From: Acanthaster planci
Lineage: Eukaryota > Echinodermata > Asteroidea > Valvatida > Acanthasteridae
Assembly (NCBI RefSeq): GCF_001949145.1
Contig: NW_019091673.1
Coordinates: forward strand, 15,044 to 46,691
Length of the DNA: 31,648 bases
Direction: 5' to 3'
Below the pieces are notes generated by a model. The model was not told where the DNA came from, searched no databases, and saw only the letters and a list, made by a program, of their open reading frames with translations. Shown here one piece after another: positions 29,901 through 31,648 of this stretch. Numbering within the stretch: position 1 is the stretch's first letter; every line of letters begins with the position of its first letter. A program made the translations under genes and the position numbers.

Positions 29901-31352
29901 CCCATTTTTTTCCTTATGACTAGAATTCAAACACTTCTTGTAAGCAATGGACTTGACTGTTAACAAATTACATCAAAATGAAACACAAGAAATGGTCTTA
30001 CTGCCTACTAAGGCACCATTTAAAATTCTTATTGGGTAGGTAGACTGGTCCGACGGATATATTTATTATGGGTTGGTTATCAGGTTAAGTGTTCTCAAGT
30101 GGCCAATTCCAACTGATAAAAGCTTTTTATTGCATTACTTCCAAGGCTGTGTGGTTTCAGTGATGCAACACCCCATCCATCATTCACTCAGCACAAGTCA
30201 CTGTTATCTTGGTCGGATGGCCCTGTCCTATAGTCAACAGATAGGAATTTTGTAATAATGCCTAAGTTATTTCATAACAAAGGTGTTTCAGAGTTTGGGC
30301 GCCATTTATTTCTGTCGTCATTGAATGATGTCACATACTGTCGCTTCTTCTTGATACCTTATATGCTGTCCCAGTTTTTCAACCATGTGGAAATTACCTT
30401 AAAACTGTAATACAGACACAGGACAGAAAATACTAAAACAAAGCATAGGCTTTGGATAATCATTTCCCCTCTATTTGTCCATTTGATATCTTCAGTGGTC
30501 TTGATTCTATGTGTCACTGTGTCCTGCTTCACTCCTAGAGTCCATGATCTTGCTGGGATCAGTGCAGCGTAGTGAACTGGAATACATGATAGAGAAGAAG
30601 ATTGGGTTAGCTCGGCGGCTGGCAGTAGTAGCTGACAGGAAGAGAGCCCAGGGGCAAAGCCAGCCAAGCCCCTCTGACCGCTTCTCTGTTGTCTCCTTTA
30701 ATGCCAAGGCAAGTGGAGTTTAAAGTTATTTTTGATTTGAGCTTTCATAAGCCTCTCTGATTCAGACGTAATAGATGATATTGCTTTCAATCTGTTATCT
30801 TGGACCAGTAACTTGTGGAAGTTAACACACTACATTAGAAAGTAGGGAAGACTCAGTAAGCCTTTTGTGAGATAAATTTGAATAAAACTCTGGTACAATG
30901 AGTTCTTTAAATTCACATAAACATAACAATTTGAATTCTCCATACTAAAGGCCCTGCAACAATACACTGTTTTCAATGGATTAGAAGGGCGCAAAGGAAC
31001 CATTCTATTCCAGAGATAGTGGTTCCTAAGCAAAAGCTTGCCCCAAATCATGAGGTATAGCAACAGTGTCGTTAGTCTGGCGAATTCAAATTGTTGTGTT
31101 TATGTGGAATCATGTAACTCAGTGTACCAGATTTTATTCAAATTTAACTTGCAAAAGGCTTATTATAATCCATTTTTGGTGGAGTAAACCCTTGCCGTAA
31201 TGAAAGCTGAATGTGCAATCTTCAAGACACTATTTTTGACAGTTGCTTCTTTTCATGCACAGACTCTTTAAAATTGTATTCTCTTTTCTTGCCAGAAATC
31301 TCTTGATGGAAGTCTCTTCTGTAACCCCAAGTTTTTGTCTGAGTCTGTTTGA
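2946..31352 (+). CDS. CLCN2: ClC-2-like voltage-gated chloride channel gene (whole span, spliced, 3' end uncertain)
   Basis: This entry gives the gene span; exons are listed separately. CLC proteins are dimers in which each subunit has its own chloride pore. ClC-2 is a plasma-membrane channel opened by hyperpolarisation and cell swelling. Seventeen candidate coding exons on the + strand have matching phases: 2946-2993, 7345-7483, 8117-8248, 9317-9445, 10530-10663, 14120-14197, 15330-15534, 16396-16480, 18808-18909, 20281-20365, 22444-22590, 24046-24229, 25846-25943, 28294-28409, 29302-29438, 30539-30708, and possibly 31296-31352. The first sixteen give 663 residues. Visible motifs are GSGIPE (150-155), GKE (192-194) followed by GPFVH, IEV with V254 at the exchanger proton-glutamate position, GVFIP (443-447) and Y540 in SFYDS. 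CBS1 covers about 566-625. Human ClC-2 has about 900 residues, so the C-terminal linker and CBS2 are missing here. Assignment to ClC-2 rather than ClC-1 or ClC-K rests on the N-terminal YEQTLMYGRY and the overall match. Confidence 0.93.
3284..4064. mobile_element. Probable non-autonomous DNA transposon with tandem-motif inverted ends
   Basis: The left end (about 3297-3424) carries repeated GACAACTCGACC-like units and the right end (about 3914-4055) carries their reverse complements, such as GGTCGAGTTGTCTCAA. The blocks GTTGGCAAACAGT and TTGTCTCAATGGTCGA pair between the two ends. The outermost bases, TGGGGTCTGGACAACTCAAC on the left, match the right end in reverse at about 14 of 19 positions. 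GACTAAC stands just outside on both sides (3284-3290 and 4058-4064) and could be a 7-8-base target duplication. No transposase is seen in the roughly 490-base interior. An expanded satellite in inverted order is the alternative. Confidence 0.6.
4378..4797 (+). other. 139-codon open frame inside intron 1, probably not a gene
   Basis: This frame includes a hydrophobic stretch ([18 protein letters not shown], about residues 41-58), then a cysteine-threonine run [10 protein letters not shown] encoded by ACATGT-type repeat DNA. I recognise no domain. The listed start at 4378 is TTG; the first ATG in this frame is at 4399. It could be an alternative first exon only if a donor joined it in frame to exon 2, and I found no convincing donor. 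I regard it as a chance open frame or a decayed repeat. Confidence 0.15.
6712..7483 (+). CDS. CLCN2: Alternative first exon: 211-residue N-terminal extension plus exon 2
   Basis: An open frame starts at ATG 6712 and runs without a stop through 7344, where it enters exon 2 in frame (7345-6712 = 211 codons). An in-frame TGA at 6694 and the absence of an acceptor AG between 6696 and 6712 make 6712 the natural start, with GTCATGG context. A possible acceptor TATTTTTTAG ends at 6597, so a 5' untranslated exon could splice in there. The extension is hydrophilic and looks disordered. It has an acidic patch [11 protein letters not shown] (about 27-37), a basic cysteine cluster [11 protein letters not shown], and a serine-rich stretch. 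A 211-codon frame free of stops in AT-rich intronic DNA, in the right phase, argues for a second promoter and a long isoform (about 858 residues to exon 16). Retained-intron sequence open by chance is the alternative. Confidence 0.68.
7345..7483 (+). CDS. CLCN2: ClC-2-like exon 2 (cytosolic N terminus)
   Basis: Residues 17-62 plus one base, beginning [20 protein letters not shown], close to the ClC-2 stretch YGRYTQDLGAFAKEEAARI. It then has a highly charged [14 protein letters not shown] segment and ends CCYTVK. The pyrimidine-rich acceptor CTCCAAATCCACAG ends at 7344 and the donor AATGTAAGTA begins at 7484, phase 1. The amphipathic, charged N terminus is cytosolic. In mammalian ClC-2 this region takes part in hyperpolarisation and swelling-dependent gating; that this holds here is inference. 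Confidence 0.9.
7484..8116 (+). other. Intron 2
   Basis: GTAAGT donor, TTTGTTGCAG acceptor, phase 1, 633 bases. It contains scattered ACATGT motifs, for example at 7771-7781 and 7965-7985. Nothing else is recognised. A second AG inside exon 3 (GTCTTCAG before TAAGATA) is not used, because that splice would break the frame. Confidence 0.85.
8117..8248 (+). CDS. CLCN2: ClC-2-like exon 3 (membrane helix B)
   Basis: Residues 63-106, with split codons at both ends. The sequence runs [20 protein letters not shown] and continues through the first long membrane helix, [20 protein letters not shown], ending KCQT. It matches [20 protein letters not shown] of ClC-2, including the conserved MDYAI. Acceptor TTTGTTGCAG ends at 8116 and donor CAGGTAAGG begins at 8249, phase 1. 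Confidence 0.94.
8249..9316 (+). other. Intron 3
   Basis: GTAAGG donor, TCCCGGCAG acceptor, phase 1, 1068 bases. It holds the inverted repeat at 8341-8585, several ACATGT motifs near 8585-8700, and a short TAACCCTAACCC stretch at 9099. Nothing else stands out. Confidence 0.8.
8341..8585. mobile_element. Inverted-repeat (MITE-like) element in intron 3
   Basis: The left arm, about 8341-8401, reads ATGTGGGTAATTCCAGAAAT and continues through TGTGTCCCTGTCACATCTGA. The right arm, about 8520-8585, is its reverse complement, interrupted by roughly ten extra bases (GTGACATT region). The loop is about 118 bases. The arms are long and similar enough to form a hairpin in the pre-mRNA. No coding capacity is seen. 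The flanks are ACATGT repeats, so no target duplication could be called. Confidence 0.75.
9317..9445 (+). CDS. CLCN2: ClC-2-like exon 4 (membrane helix C)
   Basis: Residues 107-149 with split codons. It reads [20 protein letters not shown], then [20 protein letters not shown] and NAIG. It corresponds to the ClC-2 segment ending ILAPQAVGSGIPE. Upstream, at the start of the exon, an external loop is shorter than in human ClC-2. Acceptor TCCCGGCAG ends at 9316; donor ATAGGTAAG begins at 9446, phase 1. Confidence 0.92.
9446..10529 (+). other. Intron 4
   Basis: GTAAGA donor, TTTGCTGCAG acceptor, phase 1, 1084 bases. It contains ACATGT tracts near 9520 and 9860. Otherwise I see nothing recognisable. 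Confidence 0.8.
10530..10663 (+). CDS. CLCN2: ClC-2-like exon 5 (GSGIPE selectivity loop to gating glutamate)
   Basis: Residues 150-194. It begins [20 protein letters not shown], the loop before helix D whose serine coordinates chloride in CLC structures, and ends GSGLPIGKE. Glutamate 194 is the last codon and equals the fast-gate glutamate of the family (E148 in the E. coli homologue). Acceptor TTTGCTGCAG ends at 10529. The donor GAGGTGAAT begins at 10664, phase 0, so the conserved GKEGP motif is split between exons 5 and 6. Confidence 0.96.
11081..11872. repeat. Degenerate tandem repeat, motif GTTGGAATTTGA..GGTTGAGTACTG
   Basis: At least seven variants of a GTTGGA-TTTGA-GGG-TGAGTACTGATAC motif occur, near 11197, 11251, 11298, 11546, 11661, 11703 and 11766. 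Spacings are 42-63 bases where the array is dense and irregular elsewhere. The identical 13-mer TTCAAAATCCTCC stands at both edges (11081-11093 and 11860-11872), which may mark the boundaries of one larger repeated unit or inserted element. No coding signal. Confidence 0.6.
12493..12521. repeat. Small perfect hairpin
   Basis: AACCGCTATCA and its exact reverse complement TGATAGCGGTT are separated by 7 bases. No known function; possibly part of a decayed repeat that also includes the GAACCAG blocks nearby. Confidence 0.6.
12595..12627. repeat. Direct repeat GGGCTAGTAAAAATC, two copies
   Basis: The 15-mer occurs at 12595-12609 and 12613-12627, followed by the related CACTAGCCTGGCAGGCTA. This GGGCTAG-rich texture looks like an interspersed repeat fragment, but I cannot name it. 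Confidence 0.55.
13327..13504. mobile_element. Foldback (MITE-like) element in intron 5
   Basis: Arms of about 81 bases at 13327-13407 and 13424-13504 are reverse complements with moderate mismatch. They share the exact block GCGTTGGCCAATCACAATGC. The loop is only about 16 bases (AATGCGCGTTTAGAAA). This is the structure of a palindromic MITE or foldback element. A T-rich 11-mer (TTGYTTTGTTT) occurs at both flanks (13312-13322, 13502-13512, one mismatch), but it is low in complexity and only a weak candidate for a target duplication. Confidence 0.8.
14120..14197 (+). CDS. CLCN2: ClC-2-like exon 6 (helix F, GPFVH)
   Basis: Residues 195-220, reading [20 protein letters not shown] then FKGIFE. 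It completes [11 protein letters not shown], the signature around the pore gate. Both boundaries are phase 0: acceptor TTCACTACAG ends at 14119 and donor GAGGTAAAC begins at 14198. At 78 bases it is among the shortest exons and would be skippable without a frameshift, but skipping would remove the gate helix. Confidence 0.95.
14198..15329 (+). other. Intron 6
   Basis: GTAAAC donor, CCCCTTTTCAG acceptor, phase 0, 1132 bases. It contains scattered ACATGT palindromes and nothing else I recognise. Confidence 0.8.
15330..15534 (+). CDS. CLCN2: ClC-2-like exon 7 (helices G to I; channel-type valine)
   Basis: Residues 221-288. It begins [20 protein letters not shown], includes [20 protein letters not shown] (about 243-262), and ends LLAVWNKDE. 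This is the most conserved part of the match to ClC-2. Valine 254 in IEVT stands where CLC exchangers have the proton glutamate (E203 in E. coli), so the product should be a chloride channel rather than a chloride/proton exchanger. Acceptor CCTTTTCAG ends at 15329; donor GAAGGTGTGT begins at 15535, phase 1. Confidence 0.96.
15535..16395 (+). other. Intron 7
   Basis: GTGTGT donor, TTTGTTTCAG acceptor, phase 1, 861 bases. No repeat or gene is recognised. Confidence 0.8.
16396..16480 (+). CDS. CLCN2: ClC-2-like exon 8
   Basis: Residues 289-316, reading [20 protein letters not shown] then [10 protein letters not shown] (the last glycine codon is split). It matches [20 protein letters not shown] of ClC-2. 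Acceptor TTTGTTTCAG ends at 16395; donor TTGGGTAAGG begins at 16481, phase 2. Intron retention would meet a stop at once, because the frame reads GGG TAA. Confidence 0.94.
16481..18807 (+). other. Intron 8
   Basis: GTAAGG donor, CTTTCTTTCAG acceptor, phase 2, 2327 bases. It holds the repeated 18-mer at 16755 and 16822 and a locally GC-rich patch at about 17700-17800 with no recognisable gene. Open frames at 16999-17289 and 17332-17520 match no family I know and lie in AT-rich sequence. Confidence 0.75.
16755..16839. repeat. Direct repeat TGGTGTATAAGCCGCACC
   Basis: The 18-mer occurs exactly at 16755-16772 and 16822-16839, 67 bases apart. GTATAAGCCGCACC-type words recur in the terminal or subterminal repeats of some animal DNA transposons. 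That comparison is from memory and uncertain. No transposase or inverted copy is seen nearby. Confidence 0.55.
18808..18909 (+). CDS. CLCN2: ClC-2-like exon 9
   Basis: Residues 317-350, reading [20 protein letters not shown] then [13 protein letters not shown], with split codons at both ends. It corresponds to [20 protein letters not shown] of ClC-2. NRT is a sequon, but it lies in a segment expected to be cytosolic. Acceptor CTTTCTTTCAG ends at 18807; donor AAAAAGTAAGT begins at 18910, phase 2. Confidence 0.93.
18910..20280 (+). other. Intron 9
   Basis: GTAAGT donor, TTTTCCCTGCAG acceptor, phase 2, 1371 bases. It contains a three-copy tandem repeat (19841-20066). Otherwise nothing is recognised. 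Confidence 0.8.
19841..20066. repeat. Tandem repeat, three units of 72-79 bases
   Basis: Units begin with TTGCAAA at 19841, 19913 and 19988. Each holds ATTCAAAC-like sequence, then AGTTCATTTGACAAGCTCA and a GTGGATGTCTTGTTG-like tail. Divergence between copies is moderate. The array is open in one frame (19838-20077, with repeated [12 protein letters not shown]-like segments), but no splice sites would place it in the gene, so it is best read as a small minisatellite. Confidence 0.75.
20281..20365 (+). CDS. CLCN2: ClC-2-like exon 10
   Basis: Residues 351-379, reading [20 protein letters not shown] then GLGQFMAGE. It matches ClC-2 [20 protein letters not shown] followed by GQFMAG. The first codon is split with exon 9 (AA plus T gives Asn). 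Acceptor TTTTCCCTGCAG ends at 20280; donor GAGGTAAGT begins at 20366, phase 0. Confidence 0.95.
20366..22443 (+). other. Intron 10
   Basis: GTAAGT donor, TTTGTGTTCATTAG acceptor, phase 0, 2078 bases. It contains dense ACATGT/TACGTGT alternating tracts (20590-20640, 21625-21690) and a short GC-richer patch at 21240-21310. No gene or named repeat is recognised. Confidence 0.75.
22444..22590 (+). CDS. CLCN2: ClC-2-like exon 11 (external loop and helix L/M)
   Basis: Residues 380-428, reading [20 protein letters not shown], then [20 protein letters not shown] and TLGVFIVMQ. It matches the human segment LSQKETLVTLFDNRTW and, after a divergent loop, NVFLTLVIFILMK. NTT at about 392-394 is a glycosylation sequon in a loop that is external and glycosylated in related CLC channels. 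The acceptor is pyrimidine-poor (GTTCATTAG, ends 22443). The donor ATGCAGGTAAGT begins at 22591. Both ends are phase 0. Confidence 0.93.
22591..24045 (+). other. Intron 11
   Basis: GTAAGT donor, TTCCTGACCCTAG acceptor, phase 0, 1455 bases. An open frame of 125 codons (23381-23758) matches nothing recognisable. I see no repeat worth listing. Confidence 0.75.
24046..24229 (+). CDS. CLCN2: ClC-2-like exon 12 (GVFIP pore motif)
   Basis: Residues 429-489, reading [20 protein letters not shown] then [40 protein letters not shown] and V. GVFIP (443-447) is the helix-N chloride-binding motif; vertebrate ClC-2 has GAFMP and bacterial CLCs GIFAP. The stretch [10 protein letters not shown] is nearly invariant in the family. 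Acceptor TGACCCTAG ends at 24045; donor GTGGGTAAGA begins at 24230, phase 1. Confidence 0.96.
24230..25845 (+). other. Intron 12
   Basis: GTAAGA donor, TCTGACTACTAG acceptor, phase 1, 1616 bases. It holds a strong but probably cryptic acceptor at 24882 with a 33-codon in-frame stretch behind it, and the 40-base tandem repeat at 25352-25470. A GC-richer patch at 24950-25300 is unexplained. Confidence 0.75.
25352..25470. repeat. Tandem repeat, 40-base unit, three copies
   Basis: CTGAACCCCCACTAGGGTGT followed by TGCCCCTGAAACCCACCCAT repeats at 25352, 25392 and 25432, with the last copy slightly diverged and cut short at 25470. Copies are over 85 percent identical by eye, so the array is fairly recent. 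It also produces an artificial minus-strand open frame with repeating [11 protein letters not shown]-like residues. Confidence 0.88.
25846..25943 (+). CDS. CLCN2: ClC-2-like exon 13 (helices P-Q)
   Basis: Residues 490-522, reading [20 protein letters not shown] then [13 protein letters not shown]. It matches the ClC-2 segment [20 protein letters not shown] and ELTGQIAHILPVM almost residue for residue. The first glycine codon is split with exon 12. Acceptor CTGACTACTAG ends at 25845; donor CATGGTAAGT begins at 25944, phase 0. Confidence 0.96.
25944..28293 (+). other. Intron 13
   Basis: GTAAGT donor, TTTCTTGCCAG acceptor, phase 0, 2350 bases, very AT-rich between 26270 and 28090. It contains one exact 17-base inverted pair (27036-27052 and 27397-27413) and nothing else recognised. 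Confidence 0.75.
27036..27413. repeat. Inverted pair GTGTAACAGAGAAACCA
   Basis: The 17-mer at 27036-27052 has its exact reverse complement at 27397-27413. The match continues with one inserted base (AGTA). The inner sequence (about 340 bases) is AT-rich, with no open frame of note. It could be the short inverted ends of an old element, but there is no target duplication to support that. Confidence 0.4.
28294..28409 (+). CDS. CLCN2: ClC-2-like exon 14 (helix R, pore tyrosine)
   Basis: Residues 523-560, reading [20 protein letters not shown] then [18 protein letters not shown]. Tyrosine 540 in SFYDS corresponds to the pore tyrosine of the family (Y445 in E. coli). KKLPYLP is the conserved exit from the membrane domain toward the CBS region. 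Acceptor TTTCTTGCCAG ends at 28293; donor CTAAGTAAGT begins at 28410, phase 2. Confidence 0.96.
28410..29301 (+). other. Intron 14
   Basis: GTAAGT donor, TTTTTCTATGCAG acceptor, phase 2, 892 bases. Nothing recognised apart from single ACATGT motifs. Confidence 0.8.
29302..29438 (+). CDS. CLCN2: ClC-2-like exon 15 (first half of CBS1)
   Basis: Residues 561-606, reading [20 protein letters not shown] then [20 protein letters not shown] and PLVDAP. VEDIMVR is shared with ClC-2 and starts the first cytosolic CBS domain. YADLKELL and the PLVD strand fit the CBS fold. Acceptor TTTTTCTATGCAG ends at 29301; donor CCTGGTGAGT begins at 29439, phase 1. If the donor is not used, the frame stays open to a TGA at 29543 that is closely followed by AATAAA. 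Confidence 0.94.
29439..29545 (+). other. Possible alternative C-terminal tail by exon 15 read-through
   Basis: Beyond the exon 15 donor the frame continues for 35 codons, [20 protein letters not shown] and onward, to TGA at 29543-29545. This tail would replace the second half of CBS1. It matches no CLC sequence I know. It is listed only because a polyadenylation signal follows within 11 bases. Chance read-through is quite possible. Confidence 0.25.
29556..29600 (+). terminator. Candidate intronic polyadenylation signal
   Basis: AATAAA at 29556-29561 is followed by a GT-rich stretch, TTTTGTGGTTTAATGCGTGT, at 29568-29587. Hexamer plus downstream GT-rich element is the standard layout of an animal poly(A) site. 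It lies 11 bases after an in-frame stop, so a very short 3' UTR would result. Confidence 0.35.
29622..29827. mobile_element. Young foldback element in intron 15, 11-base flanking repeat
   Basis: Arms at 29669-29733 and 29750-29814 (65 bases each) are reverse complements at 62 of 65 positions, with a 16-base loop. The left arm starts GAGAAATGGGTTTGTGGGTA. CTGTAAACATA stands at 29622-29632 and 29817-29827, which may be the target duplication. That would leave a 36-base tail on the left and the hairpin almost touching the right copy. No coding capacity. Near-identity of the arms implies recent insertion or maintenance of the palindrome. In the pre-mRNA it would form a long, nearly perfect duplex. 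Confidence 0.8.
30539..30708 (+). CDS. CLCN2: ClC-2-like exon 16 (second half of CBS1, linker)
   Basis: Residues 607-663, reading [20 protein letters not shown], then [20 protein letters not shown] and [28 protein letters not shown] matches human ClC-2 [16 protein letters not shown] and ends CBS1. After it comes a basic, serine-rich linker that may be a phosphorylation region. The acceptor CACTCCTAG ends at 30538. No GT donor fits the frame. AAG followed by GCAAGT at 30709 looks like a GC-type donor, phase 0. Without splicing the frame adds ASGV and stops at 30721. Confidence 0.88.
30709..31295 (+). other. Intron 16, probable GC-AG type
   Basis: The donor is AAG followed by GCAAGT instead of GT. 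GC-AG introns are a minor but known class whose donors otherwise match the consensus closely, as here. The acceptor TTCTCTTTTCTTGCCAG ends at 31295 and is strong. Length 587 bases, phase 0. It contains AATAAA at 30881-30886, which could serve a transcript that keeps the intron and stops at 30721. Confidence 0.6.
31296..31352 (+). CDS. CLCN2: Candidate exon 17, ends in a stop after 18 codons
   Basis: After the strong acceptor at 31295, the phase-0 frame reads [18 protein letters not shown] and then TGA at 31350-31352. The SLFC core resembles RSLFCGSP in the linker between the CBS domains of human ClC-2, which supports a real exon. The stop would give a 681-residue protein without CBS2, far shorter than human ClC-2. 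Either this is a short isoform, or the exon ends earlier (possible weak donors at 31321 or 31335) and CBS2 follows to the right of the window. A donor-like GTAATA at 31354 just after the stop is odd. Confidence 0.5.
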   Translation, partial: KSLDGSLFCNPKFLSESV

Positions 31353-31648
31353 AGTAATAAGAAAAGTTGAAACTTGAAGTTCATGTTAGTTCAAAACTAG
31401 AAAAACTAGACTTGATTTGATTCTGACTTGATTCCTAACGGCCTAATGCTAAAATGTTGCCAGTCCAGACTCAGCAACTCCAGTCTAAGATCATCATTAC
31501 ATGACAAATGTGTAGTAGAGTCCAGGCCCCAGATTTGACTGATGCAAGTCCCCCAGTCAAGCAAGACATGTGTACAGAACTGGACTAAAATGCACTTTGT
31601 TAAGTATACTACTTGTAATCATTGACACCTTGATGAGGATCTGATAAC
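31353..31648. other. Sequence to the right edge, no exon recognised
   Basis: No CBS2-like coding sequence (for example a VNFSDC-like or TLKEL-like stretch) was found in any frame. This is either 3' untranslated sequence or intron. No AATAAA occurs in a convincing setting here. Confidence 0.5.

Larger units (their letters stand above)
29439..30538 (+). other. Intron 15
   Basis: GTGAGT donor, TTCACTCCTAG acceptor, phase 1, 1100 bases. It contains a possible intronic polyadenylation site (29556-29600) and a young foldback element (29622-29827). Otherwise nothing is recognised. Confidence 0.8.

Noticed and set aside
30701-30720. GT at GCAAGTGG (30713) as an ordinary donor for exon 16
   Set aside because: It would leave one base over, and joining to the acceptor at 31295 would give a stop after three codons. 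The GC donor four bases earlier keeps the frame open.
1-31648. CRISPR arrays, operons, ribosome binding sites, prokaryotic defence systems
   Set aside because: The window is intron-containing animal DNA. The direct repeats seen are contiguous tandem repeats or transposon-like pairs, not regularly spaced arrays with unique spacers.

Overview
The window is nuclear DNA from an animal, not a prokaryote. It is AT-rich, has long introns with GT-AG splice sites, retrotransposon relics and foldback elements, and carries one recognisable protein gene on the + strand. The gene is a CLC-family chloride channel of the ClC-1/ClC-2/ClC-K branch, closest to ClC-2. The many ACATGTACATGT tracts, together with intron-rich orthologous structure, suggest an invertebrate, perhaps a deuterostome such as an echinoderm, hemichordate or amphioxus. 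That placement is a guess.

Layout. 1-1000: nothing recognisable. About 1005-2060: a decayed minus-strand non-LTR retrotransposon reverse transcriptase. 2420-2698: a foldback element with a 12-base direct repeat on each side. 2946-2993: the canonical first coding exon (16 codons, [16 protein letters not shown]), which by position and sequence matches the start of vertebrate ClC-2. 2994-7344: intron 1, with a roughly 770-base element whose inverted ends are built of short tandem motifs. 6712-7483: a second, much longer first coding exon. It reads in frame through the exon-2 acceptor at 7344/7345 and would add 211 residues to the N terminus. 7345-30708: fifteen further coding exons, all with compatible phases. 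31296-31352: a possible terminal exon.

The spliced protein (short form) is 663 residues up to 30708. It contains the whole membrane domain: GSGIPE, GKEGP with the gating glutamate split from GP by intron 5, GVFIP, and the SFYDS tyrosine. Valine sits where exchangers carry the proton glutamate, so it should be a channel. The first CBS domain follows. The second CBS domain is not in the window. The gene either runs off the right edge or has short-C-terminus isoforms. Exon 16 ends at a likely GC (not GT) donor, and three places offer in-frame stops: 29543, 30721 and 31350.

No second gene is supported on either strand. The introns hold four hairpin-forming inverted repeats (2485-2689, 8341-8585, 13327-13504, 29669-29814), three short tandem-repeat arrays, and widespread ACATGT palindromes. 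The most interesting points are the alternative first exons, the unusual 3' end of the visible gene, and the foldback elements, one of which is 62/65 identical between its arms.
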